Positions 37,185-45,869 are shown, numbered from the stretch's first letter. The stretch is DNA of 64,000 nucleotides from Nocardia africana NBRC 100379 (GCF_001612635.1 NZ_BDAV01000005.1:62001-126000); one strand, 5' to 3'. Notes: generated by a model not told the origin, from the letters alone. Translations and numbers: made by a program.

Positions 37185-37550
37185 TCACAGATGCCAGCCG
37201 GGCGTCGACTCCAGCAACGCCACCACGAGCGCCGCCAGCGCCACCACGCAGATCGCCGCACTCGTCGTCGACATCGCGATCCGCCCGTCGCTCCACCTCC
37301 CCCAGGCATGGGTATGCAGGGTCCGGCTGCGCGCCACGGAGACGGTGGCGATCACGGCCAGCGCACCGATGGCCACGAGCGCGAGCACGATGGCGGCACG
37401 ATCACCGCTGGTGAAGGCCACGTGCAGGAACAGCAGCGCATTGGCCATGGCCGCCACGGCTGTCCGCCACCAGGACAACGCCGTCCGCTCCGCCTGCAAA
37501 CCCCGGTCGGCCGGGACTGCGGGCGGGCGATTCGGCGGGATCGCGGTCAT
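37185..37550 (-). CDS. DUF202 membrane protein (second of pair)
   Basis: A 121-residue protein with three hydrophobic helices and the DUF202 opening LQAERTALSWWRTAVAAMANALL. Its ATG overlaps the TGA of the upstream DUF202 gene, so the two small membrane proteins are probably made together. The function is unknown; paired DUF202 genes are common in actinobacteria. Confidence 0.85.
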   Translation of the reverse strand: MTAIPPNRPPAVPADRGLQAERTALSWWRTAVAAMANALLFLHVAFTSGDRAAIVLALVAIGALAVIATVSVARSRTLHTHAWGRWSDGRIAMSTTSAAICVVALAALVVALLESTPGWHL

Positions 37551-38125
37551 GACAGCAGCAATCCGATTCCGGCCAGCATGGCGATGACGGCGATTCCGAT
37601 CGCCAGAATCGGCACCATCACCGTGTGCGGGAGCGGACGGCCCTCCCGCATCGCCGCCCCGACCAGCCGCCAGCGGCCGAAGGCACCCAGAGCGATCACG
37701 GCCGCCAGCACGATGCAGCTGATCGCCAGCGCCGATCGGATGTCGTGATGACCGAACGGCTGCACCAGCTCGTGCACCGCGACCCCGCCCGCGAGCAGGC
37801 CGAGGGCGGTGCGGATCCAGGCGAGGAAGGTGCGTTCACCGGCGAGGGTGAATCGGTAGTCGAGTTCGGGGCCCTCGGCAGGGGACGGCGACTGGGCCGC
37901 AGAGGCGAGCGGCGACTGAGCCGAAGTGGCGGGCGACGACTCAGCTGCGGGGGCAGGCGACGACTCGGCCGCGGGCGTGGGCGACGACTCGGTCGCAGGC
38001 GTGGGCGACGACTCGGTCGCGCCGATCGGCGACGACTCGACATTGCGCCCGGCGGACGAACCCGCACCGCCGCCGCTCGGGTCCGGCGGAGCGGATTCGG
38101 CGGGCCCCGGCGTTTCGGCACTCAT
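37547..38125 (-). CDS. DUF202 membrane protein with repeat-rich N-terminus (first of pair)
   Basis: A 192-residue protein. The C-terminal ~105 residues are a DUF202 domain (LAGERTFLAWIRTALGLLAGGVAV) with three membrane helices. The N-terminal ~80 residues are low-complexity, built of repeated ESSPxPA-like octapeptides encoded by 24-base tandem repeats at the DNA level. The extension looks like a disordered cytoplasmic tail whose length may vary between strains. Confidence 0.82.
   Translation of the reverse strand: MSAETPGPAESAPPDPSGGGAGSSAGRNVESSPIGATESSPTPATESSPTPAAESSPAPAAESSPATSAQSPLASAAQSPSPAEGPELDYRFTLAGERTFLAWIRTALGLLAGGVAVHELVQPFGHHDIRSALAISCIVLAAVIALGAFGRWRLVGAAMREGRPLPHTVMVPILAIGIAVIAMLAGIGLLLS
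37887..38038 (-). repeat. 24-bp tandem repeats coding for ESSPxPA peptides
   Basis: The word GACGACTC recurs at 37935, 37959, 37983, 38007 and 38031, exactly 24 bases apart; two more degenerate copies lie at 37887 and 37911. Each unit encodes eight residues, so copy-number change would keep the DUF202 frame. Confidence 0.85.
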
Positions 38126-38409
38126 GAACCGGACCGGCCACGGGCTCGGGACGGACGAGAGGTGTGGGCCGAATCGCGAACGGCCACTTGCCTTTCCACC
38201 GGTCGCATCGTCCCGGCGAACGATGCGGCCGTGATCGAGTCGGCGACGTCACGACACACGATCATCGACCTGCCCTTCCTCGGGGCGAGCCCAGCGGACC
38301 CGGTACACAGCGTCCTGCCGGAACGCGCCCTGTTCACATGCCTCGGAGTTGTCCACACACGCCGAAACCGATCTTTCCATGTCCCTCGGTTCCGGCGAGG
38401 GTGGGACGC

Positions 38410-39756
38410 ATGCGCTGGATGTCGGCACTTCTCCTGGGGACGGCGGTGGCGGCCGTGACCTGCGGCGCCACCACGGCAGAGGCCGCGCCCGCGACCGGAT
38501 TCGGCTGGCCGCTGCAGCCGCGCCCGGCCGTCGTGCGTGGTTTCGACAAACCGCCCCACGATTGGCTACCGGGCCATCGCGGAGTCGATCTCGCGGGCGC
38601 CGCCGGACAGGCGGTAATCGCCGCCGGCGCCGGAATCGTGGTGTTCGCGGGGGAGGTGGGCGGCAAACCGGTCGTCTCGGTCGACCATCCGGGCGGACTG
38701 CGCACGACCTACGAGCCGGTGCGAGCGGAGGTGCCGGTCGGTCGCCGAGTCGAGCGCGGGTCGGCGCTGGGGACGCTGCAACCCGGCCATGCGGGTTGTC
38801 CCGGCGTCTGTCTGCACTGGGGTCTGCGGCGCGGCCGTGAGTATCTCAACCCGCTCGGCCTGGTGCGCCACGCTCCCGTGCGCCTGAAGCCGGTGCGGCC
38901 GCCCGCTCCGCCGGCGCCGCACGGAGGTCCCGTGGCGGCTCCCGCCGATCTAGCGGACCGCCTCGGCGGCAGTGGATTCCTGTTCGGGCAGTTCACGCTT
39001 CCACTGCCGGAAGCCCTCCTCGGTGCGCCCGCGCCGCCAGTATCCGGAGATGGAGGCCCACTCGGCCGGCACCCCGCGCTCGGTGCGGACATAACGCCGC
39101 AGATCGTGCATCACCTTGTCGGCCTCGCCGTGGATGAAGACGTGCACGCGGCCTTCGCGCCAGGGCTCGGCACGGACCGCGGCGGCCAGCGCTTCGCCGG
39201 GGGCACGGTCACCGCGATACACCCACTCGAGTCCTACCGCTGCGGGGCGCGGGAAATCGAGTTCGTCGGCAGGACCGGCGATTTCGACGAATACTCGGCC
39301 GACGGCATCGGACGGGAGGGCGGCACACGCCGTGGCGATGGCGGGCAGGGCCGCCTCGTCACCGGCGAGCAGATGCCAATCCGCCTCCGGCTTGGGGGAA
39401 TACGCGCCGCCCGGCCCGAAGAGTTCGATGCGGTCGCCGGGTCGAGCCGTGGCCGCCCACGGCCCGGCCACCCCCTCGTCACCGTGGTAGACGAAATCGA
39501 TGGCGATCTCCTCGGCCTCGGTGTCGATCGAGCTCACGGTGTAGGTGCGCGTGGTTTCGCCATCGGGGCCGGGGAACAGCAGTTTGACGTAGGCGTCGGT
39601 GAATCCGTTGGGCTGGAATCCGGCGAACCCCGGGCCGCCCAAATACACCCGGATCAGATGGTCGGTCAAGCGTCGCGTGCGCCTGACCTCGAAGGACAGT
39701 TTGGTGCGAGTTCGAGCCACAGTGCGTTACCTCCGATATTAGGGTTACCTAAGTAA
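38410..39756 (+). CDS. Secreted M23 (LytM)-like peptidase domain protein with runaway 3' frame
   Basis: Residues 1-30 form a signal peptide (MRWMSALLLGTAVAAVTCGA). Residues ~35-165 are an M23/LytM fold: GHRGVDLAG carries the first zinc ligands and VCLHWGLRRG the third, although the usual HxH is CxH here. Homology ends around 38900 (LNPLGLVRHAPVRLKPV, then a Pro-rich tail). No stop codon follows in frame until 39756, so the frame runs antisense through the entire siderophore-interacting-protein gene. Either a frameshift removed the normal stop or the real protein carries about 270 meaningless residues. Only the first ~180 residues should be trusted. Confidence 0.6.
   Translation: MRWMSALLLGTAVAAVTCGATTAEAAPATGFGWPLQPRPAVVRGFDKPPHDWLPGHRGVDLAGAAGQAVIAAGAGIVVFAGEVGGKPVVSVDHPGGLRTTYEPVRAEVPVGRRVERGSALGTLQPGHAGCPGVCLHWGLRRGREYLNPLGLVRHAPVRLKPVRPPAPPAPHGGPVAAPADLADRLGGSGFLFGQFTLPLPEALLGAPAPPVSGDGGPLGRHPALGADITPQIVHHLVGLAVDEDVHAAFAPGLGTDRGGQRFAGGTVTAIHPLESYRCGAREIEFVGRTGDFDEYSADGIGREGGTRRGDGGQGRLVTGEQMPIRLRLGGIRAARPEEFDAVAGSSRGRPRPGHPLVTVVDEIDGDLLGLGVDRAHGVGARGFAIGAGEQQFDVGVGESVGLESGEPRAAQIHPDQMVGQASRAPDLEGQFGASSSHSALPPILGLPK
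38950..39720 (-). CDS. Siderophore-interacting protein (ferric-siderophore reductase, ViuB/SIP family)
   Basis: A 256-residue flavin-dependent reductase of the SIP family that releases iron from imported siderophores. The FAD-binding motif RTYTVSS, the DFVYHGDEGVAGPWAATARPGD segment, the NAD-pocket LLAGDEAALPAI and the C-terminal SGYWRRGRTEEGFRQWKRE are all typical. The GTG start follows GGAGG by nine bases, and DtxR/IdeR-like boxes lie just upstream, consistent with iron repression. It is wholly overlapped on the other strand by the stopless M23 frame. Confidence 0.94.
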   Translation of the reverse strand: MARTRTKLSFEVRRTRRLTDHLIRVYLGGPGFAGFQPNGFTDAYVKLLFPGPDGETTRTYTVSSIDTEAEEIAIDFVYHGDEGVAGPWAATARPGDRIELFGPGGAYSPKPEADWHLLAGDEAALPAIATACAALPSDAVGRVFVEIAGPADELDFPRPAAVGLEWVYRGDRAPGEALAAAVRAEPWREGRVHVFIHGEADKVMHDLRRYVRTERGVPAEWASISGYWRRGRTEEGFRQWKRELPEQESTAAEAVR

Positions 39757-39772
39757 GGTTAGCACGACTTAT
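39739..39772. promoter_or_regulatory. Two overlapping DtxR/IdeR-like iron boxes upstream of the SIP gene
   Basis: TTAGGGTTACCTAAGTAAG (39739-39757) matches about 11 of 19, and TAAGGTTAGCACGACTTAT (39754-39772) 13 of 19, positions of the recalled consensus TTAGGTTAGGCTAACCTAA. They lie 19-52 bases upstream of the SIP start codon, in the expected promoter position. Confidence 0.5.
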
Positions 39773-39869
39773 CTCCGATAGCTCGAAGTATATCGGCGAC
39801 ATCTTCGAGCTGTCCGCTGTCGCGCCTATGCCCTGTTGCGTCCCTCGCTCTGCGGGCGAGGATGGAGCT

Positions 39870-40382
39870 ATGGCGAATTCCCCGGCCACCGAGCCGTTCA
39901 CCTATCCAGAAGTCGGAGCGACCGCCGGCGAATTCCCGCTCGGCTATCACCACTTCCGGCTGCGCCGCCGCATCGGTAGCGGACGGGCGCTGTTCGAATC
40001 CGCCGGCGATCAGATCCTCGCCTACCGCATGCAGCGCGGCACCGGCATTTTCCAGCAGGCCGATACCCCGGTCGCCGAACCGGGAACGGCGCTGACGGTG
40101 CGACTGGGCATCGCCGGCATCGGCATCACGGCACCCTGCCGGGTGATCTATGTGGTCGACGAACCAACCCGCCGCGGCTTCGCCTACGGAACCCTGCCGG
40201 GCCACCCGGAAATCGGCGAGGAACTCTTCGCGGTGGAATACGACCCCGCCGACGAGACGGTCTACGGCGTGGTGGCCGCCTTCTCCCGTCCCGCAACCTG
40301 GTACGCGAAACTCGGCGGCCCCGTCGTCCGCGCGATCCAGCATTTCATCGCCGGCCGCTACATCGACGCCATCCGCCCCTAG
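39870..40382 (+). CDS. DUF1990 family protein
   Basis: A 170-residue protein of the DUF1990 family (FTYPEVGATAGEFPLGYHHF near the start; GTLPGHPEIGEELFAVEYD; a final WYAKLGGPVVRAIQHFIAGRY). Members are small and soluble with no assigned function. The ATG at 39870 follows GGATGGAG; the frame is open from 39828. It is divergent from the SIP gene across the iron-box region, so it may share that regulation. Confidence 0.85.
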   Translation: MANSPATEPFTYPEVGATAGEFPLGYHHFRLRRRIGSGRALFESAGDQILAYRMQRGTGIFQQADTPVAEPGTALTVRLGIAGIGITAPCRVIYVVDEPTRRGFAYGTLPGHPEIGEELFAVEYDPADETVYGVVAAFSRPATWYAKLGGPVVRAIQHFIAGRYIDAIRP

Positions 40383-40845
40383 GCGATGACATGATCGGCC
40401 TGTAGGCGGCGACGCGAAAATCTCCGCCTTGGTCCACCTTCTGCTCGAGGCTTCGCATGCGAGCGCTGGTGTTCAGGACCCAGCCGGTCGAATGCCTTTC
40501 AGGGTCCGGGTCGTTCTCGGCACCGGGCAGGGCGAACCGTCCCAGACCGTCTCGTTCCATAGGCCGGCCCAGTGCGGCCACGCATCGTCTCGGGTGCGAG
40601 TCGACGGACTCCCGAACTCCGGGTGCACGATCTTGCGCGCGACACGCACCTCGGACCGGTATCCCGGTCCGCCGAGCACGGGTCATAGCGTGCCCGACGC
40701 CGGAGGGCACCCCGGCATCACGCCGGCTCCGCGAGGCAGGCCGCGTGACGACTGGTCGAACTGCTGTGCACAGCAACCTGTTTGGAGCCAAGCAGCTCAA
40801 CGGCACCATCGTCGCAGTGCTGCGGAGCAACCGTCGCACCGCTGC
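40383..40845. other. 463-base gap between DUF1990 and xerC
   Basis: No gene is recognisable here. A perfect 14-bp palindrome, TGCTGTGCACAGCA, lies at 40762-40775. Overlapping frames on both strands show no family features. The stretch could be degraded DNA downstream of two convergent genes (DUF1990 and xerC). Confidence 0.4.
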
Positions 40846-41769
40846 TCAGGCGCGGGGATGGGCCTGGTCGTGGACGCGTTTCAGGCGTTCGATCGAGACG
40901 TGGGTGTAGAGCTGGGTGGTCGCCATACTGGCGTGACCGAGCAGCTCCTGGACCACGCGCAGGTCGGCTCCGCCTTCCAGTAGATGAGTGGCGGCGGTGT
41001 GGCGCAGACCGTGTGGGCCCAGGTCCGGTGCTCCCGGCACCGCCGAAACGACGTCGTGGACAACGGTTCTGGCCTGGCGCTGGTTCAGCCGGCGGCCGCG
41101 CCGGCCGAGCAGCAGCGCCCGCCCGGATTCGGCGGTGGCCAGGTGTGGGCGCCCGTAGTTCAGCCAATTCTCCAAAGCCCGGTCGGCGGGCAGGCCGAAC
41201 GGTACCGAGCGTTCCTTGTTGCCCTTGCCCAATACCCGCACCAGCCTCCGGCCGCGGTCGACGTCGTCGATGTCGAGTCCGCACAGTTCGCTGACTCGGA
41301 TACCGGTGGCGTACAACATCTCCACGACGAGCCGATCGCGCAGGGCCATCGGGTCACGCTGGGCCGCACCGGATTCCGCGGCGTTCATCGCCGCGTCGGC
41401 CTGGTCCTTGCCCAGCACGGCGGGCAGGACCCGATGCGCACGGGCCGAGCCCAGTCGTGGGCCGGGATCCGTCGCGAGGCGGCCGGTATGCGTCAGCCAG
41501 GCGGTGAACGTGCGCACCGCCGAAGCCCGCCGCGCCATGGTGGTCCGGGCGGCGCCCCCGGCCGATTGTTCGGCCAGCCACGATCGCAACAGCGGCAGAT
41601 CGATCTCTCCCACCGCGGCATCGGGGCAGCGGGCACACAGATGTTCCAGCAGGGACCGTGCATCCCCGAGATAGGCCCGCACCGTATGCGCCGACCGGTT
41701 TCGTCCCAGCAGCAGATGTCGCTCGTACTGCTCGAGCAGATCCGCGAGATCGCCCGGTAATCCGTCCAT
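40846..41769 (-). CDS. xerC: Tyrosine recombinase XerC
   Basis: A 307-residue tyrosine recombinase acting at dif to resolve chromosome dimers. The N-terminal SAM-like core-binding domain spans ~5-95. Catalytic residues are Arg158 ([11 protein letters not shown]), Lys182 ([10 protein letters not shown]), His253 and Arg256 ([12 protein letters not shown]), His279 ([15 protein letters not shown]) and nucleophile Tyr288. The start ATG 41769 has GTGGAGAA just upstream; the frame is open to 42015. Its placement near dprA matches the conserved order, so it is the housekeeping XerC rather than an integrase. Confidence 0.95.
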   Translation of the reverse strand: MDGLPGDLADLLEQYERHLLLGRNRSAHTVRAYLGDARSLLEHLCARCPDAAVGEIDLPLLRSWLAEQSAGGAARTTMARRASAVRTFTAWLTHTGRLATDPGPRLGSARAHRVLPAVLGKDQADAAMNAAESGAAQRDPMALRDRLVVEMLYATGIRVSELCGLDIDDVDRGRRLVRVLGKGNKERSVPFGLPADRALENWLNYGRPHLATAESGRALLLGRRGRRLNQRQARTVVHDVVSAVPGAPDLGPHGLRHTAATHLLEGGADLRVVQELLGHASMATTQLYTHVSIERLKRVHDQAHPRA

Positions 41770-42318
41770 TTCTCCACCGTCACCGGCTGCCGCCCCGCGC
41801 GCAAGCCACCGCGCCGACAGCAGCCCGCAGAACCGGCACCCCCTCCTCGGTCGGCTTCCGGTGGCGTCGGTCGGCCGCCCCGGTATCTCTCGACCGGGAG
41901 ACCCGCTCACCACCGACCAACAGGCCCACCACCGCCGACCGCGCCGACTCGCCACGCTGCAGCAGACTCTTGGGCGTCGGCTGGGACATACGCTCACGCC
42001 CACCACACGTGGCACAAGCCAGGAGCGAGTGGATTCCGATTTTTATGCGTGCTCCCCGCAGGCACCACCGCTCACCGGCCGCGTCGAGGCGTCGGTGACG
42101 AAGGTGAACGGCGCCCCGGGATGCGCGTCGCCCCCCTCCTGCGGGAAGTGTTGGGTGACAACGACGCCTGGTGCCGGCGTACGCCGGGCCGGTGCTGCCG
42201 GCGTACGCCATCGACCGGCTACACCGCCACGGTGAGCCTGTCGGTCGGTCATTTCGCCGCGAGGCCGCAGGTCGCCGGTCACGTCGACAGTTAGGCGCAC
42301 TCTGACCGCACTCGCCTG
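41770..42318. other. 549-base gap between dprA and xerC
   Basis: No convincing gene lies here. A 14-base direct repeat, TGCCGGCGTACGCC, occurs at 42172-42185 and 42196-42209. A minus-strand frame of 85 codons (42043-42300) has no family resemblance and carries no good ribosome-binding site. In mycobacteria a viuB/SIP gene occupies this place, as I recall; here the SIP gene is about 3 kb away. Confidence 0.4.
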
Positions 42319-43533
42319 TCACGCCCCCTTTCGCACGGTGCGGAACCAGCCCGAACTGTCCGACCCGACCAGCCCGGCGACCTCGAGGGCGACCAGTGCC
42401 GCGCGCACCGCGTGGATGGCGAGGCCGCTCTCGTCGGCGATCTGTTTCGGCAGTCGGGAACCGGCGACGGGCAGTTCCGCGAAGACGGCCGCCTGGTCCC
42501 CGGCGAGATCGGCACCGGCTTCGCTGCCCGCGGGCAGCGACAGTCGCAACGGCCCGACCTCGTCGTGGATTTCGTCGACCCGGGTGACGAGGATGGCTTC
42601 CCGGTCGCGGATCATGCGGTGGCAGCCGACCGATGCCGCAGCGGTGATCGGCCCCGGCACCGCGAGCGCCGGACGGCCCAGGCGGCGAGCCCATTTCGCG
42701 GTATTGCGCGCCCCGCTGCGCACACCCGCCTCGACCACCAGCACCCCGTCGGACAGCGCCGCGATCAAACGGTTCCGAGCGAGAAACCGGTGTTTGAGGG
42801 CGGCGGCGCCGGGCGGGTATTCGCTCACCACCAGACCGGTTTCGGCGATCTCGGCCAAGAGGCGTTCGTGCTGAGCGGGATAGGGGCGGTCGACGCCGCA
42901 TGCCAGCACGGCGATGGTGGGACCACCGACGGCCAGCGCCGCGCGATGCGCCATCCCGTCGATGCCGAAGGCCGCGCCCGACACGATCGTCCAGCCGTGC
43001 GCGGCCAATTCCCCCGCGAGTTCGGCGGTGACCTGTTCGCCGTATCCCGAGGAGCAGCGAGCTCCCACCACGGCCAGAGCCTGTTCGGTGTACTGCTGCA
43101 AGGACAACGGGCCGCGCGCCCACAACACCAGCGGCACTGCGGCGTCGGCATCGCGGGCCGGGTCGAGCTGGGTCAGGCCCAGCAGGCGCCACTGCGGCCA
43201 CTCCGGGTCGTCCGGAGTGATCACCCGCCCGCCGATGCGCGCCATCAGCTCGAGATCGCGCTCGGCGCGGTCGACGTCGCGGCGCCGTTCGGTCGGACCG
43301 CGCAGCGATTCGGGCAGATCGCATTCCCGCACCGCGCGCGCCGCCTCCACCACGCCGACTCGCGCGATGAGCGCCGACAACGCCGGACACGGTCCCTCCA
43401 CCACGCGCGACAGATAGACCCACGCCAGCCGCTGTTCGTCCGCGTCGACGGTGACCAACGACGCGACACCACCGCCCGAAACGGCCTCCACGCCAATCGA
43501 ATCACCGTCCGCGCCGTAACGGGTCACCGCCAC
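42319..43533 (-). CDS. dprA: DNA-processing protein DprA/Smf
   Basis: A 404-residue DprA, which loads RecA on incoming single-stranded DNA. The Rossmann-like core is clear: LAVVGARCSSGYG, SGAAFGIDGMAHRAAL, then FLARNRLIAALSDGVLVVEAG and AVPGPITAAASVGCHRMI. A C-terminal winged-helix-like domain (SRLPKQIADESGLAIHAVRAA) follows. About 60 residues at the N-terminus form the SAM/HhH-like region. It lies downstream of yifB, with the hexamer repeat in the spacer. Confidence 0.95.
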   Translation of the reverse strand: MAVTRYGADGDSIGVEAVSGGGVASLVTVDADEQRLAWVYLSRVVEGPCPALSALIARVGVVEAARAVRECDLPESLRGPTERRRDVDRAERDLELMARIGGRVITPDDPEWPQWRLLGLTQLDPARDADAAVPLVLWARGPLSLQQYTEQALAVVGARCSSGYGEQVTAELAGELAAHGWTIVSGAAFGIDGMAHRAALAVGGPTIAVLACGVDRPYPAQHERLLAEIAETGLVVSEYPPGAAALKHRFLARNRLIAALSDGVLVVEAGVRSGARNTAKWARRLGRPALAVPGPITAAASVGCHRMIRDREAILVTRVDEIHDEVGPLRLSLPAGSEAGADLAGDQAAVFAELPVAGSRLPKQIADESGLAIHAVRAALVALEVAGLVGSDSSGWFRTVRKGA

Positions 43534-43858
43534 ACCCCCGCCTCGCCGCCGAGGCCGCCCGCATGTCGGTGCTGTCGCCGAACTCGACAGGCCGGCATCG
43601 GGTTCGTGCCGAATCCCGCCCTGCGAAACACGTTCTGCCTGTCCGCTCGTTCTCGAGTTCGACCGCGTTCGGCGGCCCCCGTTCCCGCACAGGCCATCGA
43701 CCTACCGATCATCAATTCCCTCCCTCACTGCGCACATTCGGTCATCGGTACCCACGCCCACGCCCACGCCCACGCCCACGCCCACGCCCACGCCCACGCC
43801 CACGCCCACGCCCACGCCCACGCCCAGACGATGAGCGCCGACGGGCGCGCTCGACAAC
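43534..43858. other. yifB-dprA spacer
   Basis: A 325-base spacer between two minus-strand genes whose homologues are usually closely spaced. It is dominated by the (CCCACG)12 repeat at 43751-43822, with no other recognisable element. Open frames across it are repeat-encoded and meaningless. Confidence 0.5.
43751..43822. repeat. (CCCACG)12 hexanucleotide tandem repeat with G-quadruplex potential
   Basis: Twelve perfect copies of CCCACG, then a partial CCCA. On the minus strand, which is the transcribed sense of yifB and dprA, this reads as twelve GGG runs separated by three-base CGT loops, an ideal pattern for stacked G-quadruplexes. The array lies in the dprA 5' leader. Confidence 0.97.
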
Positions 43859-45367
43859 TCAGGACACGCCGCGTTGCCGAAAGTTCAACGCCTGCAGCAC
43901 GTCCTGCGCCGACGGCGCATCTCCCCCGCGCAAATCGCAGACTGTCCACGCGACCCGGATCGCCCGATCCGCACCGCGGGCGGACATCCGGCCCTGACGC
44001 AGCGCACTCTCCACCGGCGCCAGCGCGTCGGCCGCCAGCCGGAAGCGCTGGCGCAGCACATGTCCCGGCACCTCGGCATTGACGGTCCACCCGTATTCGG
44101 ACCAGCGCCGCGCCGCGACCTGCCGCGCCAGCTCGACCCGTTCTCGCACGACCACACTGGATTCGGCGTCGGAGGGAGTGAACGTTCCGGCGGCGTGCGC
44201 ATGCATCTGAACCCAGATATCGATGCGATCCATCAGCGGTCCGGACAGTTTGCCCAGATACCTGCGGCGAGCCAGCGGTGCACAGATGCAGTCGACGTCG
44301 CGGGCCGGAGCGCACGGACAGGGATTGGCCGCCAGGATGAGCTGGAAGCGGGCCGGATATCGCGCCACGCCGTCGCGGCGGGCAATGCGAACCTCACCCT
44401 CCTCCAACGGCGTTCGCAACGCCTCCAGCACCTTGGTTCCGATTTCGGCACATTCGTCGAGAAAGAGGACACCGCGATGGGCCCGGCTGACGGCGCCCGG
44501 CCGCGCGGATCCGGAGCCACCGCCGACCATCGCCGAGACCGAGGTCGAATGGTGCGGTGCCACGAACGGTGCCGTCGTGATGAGCGGATGATCGTCCGAC
44601 AGCGTCCCGGCCACCGAATGGATGGCGGTGACCTCCAGCGACTCCGATTCCGTCAAAGGCGGCAGCAGACCCGGAAGCCGTTGCGCCAACATGGTTTTGC
44701 CGATGCCCGGCGGCCCCGTCAGCAACAGATGGTGGCCCCCCGCCGCGGCCACCTCCAACGCCCACCGCGCCTCGTCCTGACCGACTACCTCGTTGAGGTC
44801 GCCGATACTTCGCCGCGGGGCGGTATAGCTACCGTCCGGCGCCGACAATTCGCCGTCGCCACGCAACCAGTCGATCAGCGCGCGCAGTGTCGGCGCCCCG
44901 AGCACGGTGATCCCGTCCACCAGCCCAGCCTCCCCGAGCACCGACTCCGGCACCACGACGGTCTTGCGGCCCGCGGTTCGCGCCGCCAGCACGGCGGGAA
45001 GGATGCCCCGCACCCGCCGCACCCGGCCGTCGAGGGCCAGCTCGCCGAGCAGGACCGTACCGGCGAGCTTCGATCCGGGCACCGAATCACCGGCGTGCAG
45101 CACGGCGGCGGCCAATGCCAGGTCGTACACGCTGCCGACCTTCGGCAGCGTCGCGGGTGACAGGGCGAGAATGACGCGGCCGTCGGGCCATTTCTCCCCG
45201 GAGTTCGCGACCGCGGCCCGTACCCGGTCCCTCGATTCCTGCAAGGTGGTGTCCGGGCGCCCGACCAGATGAACCGAGGGCAACCCCTGCCCGATATCGG
45301 CCTCGATCTCGACGAGTTGCCCGTCCACCCCGGTCACGGCCACCGAATGAGCGCGTCCGAGGGCCAT
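43859..45367 (-). CDS. YifB-family Mg-chelatase-like AAA ATPase (ComM-like)
   Basis: A 502-residue ATPase. The N-terminal ~190 residues are the Lon-like ChlI domain (LPSVHLVGRPDTTLQESRDR); Walker A is LLLTGPPGIGKTMLAQ, the Mg-chelatase segment AHRGVLFLDECAEIG contains Walker B, and CPCAPARDVDCICAP is a cysteine-rich insertion. ComM in naturally transformable bacteria promotes branch migration of incoming DNA; neighbouring dprA fits that link. The ATG overlaps the yraN stop (TGATG). The usual longer upstream frame is out. Confidence 0.93.
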   Translation of the reverse strand: MALGRAHSVAVTGVDGQLVEIEADIGQGLPSVHLVGRPDTTLQESRDRVRAAVANSGEKWPDGRVILALSPATLPKVGSVYDLALAAAVLHAGDSVPGSKLAGTVLLGELALDGRVRRVRGILPAVLAARTAGRKTVVVPESVLGEAGLVDGITVLGAPTLRALIDWLRGDGELSAPDGSYTAPRRSIGDLNEVVGQDEARWALEVAAAGGHHLLLTGPPGIGKTMLAQRLPGLLPPLTESESLEVTAIHSVAGTLSDDHPLITTAPFVAPHHSTSVSAMVGGGSGSARPGAVSRAHRGVLFLDECAEIGTKVLEALRTPLEEGEVRIARRDGVARYPARFQLILAANPCPCAPARDVDCICAPLARRRYLGKLSGPLMDRIDIWVQMHAHAAGTFTPSDAESSVVVRERVELARQVAARRWSEYGWTVNAEVPGHVLRQRFRLAADALAPVESALRQGRMSARGADRAIRVAWTVCDLRGGDAPSAQDVLQALNFRQRGVS

Positions 45368-45723
45368 CAGAACGCCGCCCGGACGTGCTCGATCCGCGGG
45401 TCCCGGCCCGGGAGCAGCAGGACCGACACCACATCGAAGCGGACCTGCCGCCACGGTCCGCTCTGTTCGGCCAGCCACAGCAGCGCGAGCCGGCGAATGC
45501 GCTGTTGTTTGGCGAAGGTCACCGACTCGGCCGGTGTGCCGAATCCCAGCCCGGACCGTGTCTTGACCTCGACGAAGGCCGTGGTGTCGGCTTCCCGGAC
45601 GATGAGGTCCAGTTCGCCGTAGCGACACCGCCAATTTCGTTCGACGATCCGCATCCCGGCCCCCTGCAGGAACTGCGCGGCCAGTTCTTCTCCGTGGGCG
45701 CCGAGCGCCAGATTGTGTGCCAC
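45367..45723 (-). CDS. UPF0102 family endonuclease-like protein YraN
   Basis: A 118-residue protein with a PD-(D/E)xK-like nuclease fold: YGELDLIVREADTTAFVEVKTRSG carries the expected E/D...E-x-K residues. It starts with a GTG giving MAHNLALGAHGEELA, the family start. Overlaps yifB by one base, so the pair is co-translated. The substrate is unknown. Confidence 0.92.
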   Translation of the reverse strand: MAHNLALGAHGEELAAQFLQGAGMRIVERNWRCRYGELDLIVREADTTAFVEVKTRSGLGFGTPAESVTFAKQQRIRRLALLWLAEQSGPWRQVRFDVVSVLLLPGRDPRIEHVRAAF

Positions 45724-45869
45724 CCGCTCAGCATGCCGTCGGCGACACTACGCTCTGCGGGCCTCACCTGCGGAAACAGAAACTCTGTGGATGAACCCCG
45801 GGCTGTGGATCAACGGCCGGGCCGACGAACGATCTCCCCAGGTCGGCCCCGGTTCTCGCCTACTGCTCT

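Noticed and set aside
40762..40775. Terminator or operator at the 14-bp palindrome TGCTGTGCACAGCA
   Set aside because: It has no loop or T-run and lies far from either flanking start codon; no function can be supported.
40846..41769. Phage integrase next to an attachment site
   Set aside because: The recombinase is the housekeeping XerC by length and position next to dprA; no duplicated att-like sequence or tRNA was seen nearby.
42043..42300. 85-codon minus-strand gene between dprA and xerC
   Set aside because: No ribosome-binding site, no family resemblance, and composition like other chance frames.
43751..43822. CRISPR array
   Set aside because: Units are 6 bases with no spacers; it is a simple hexanucleotide repeat.
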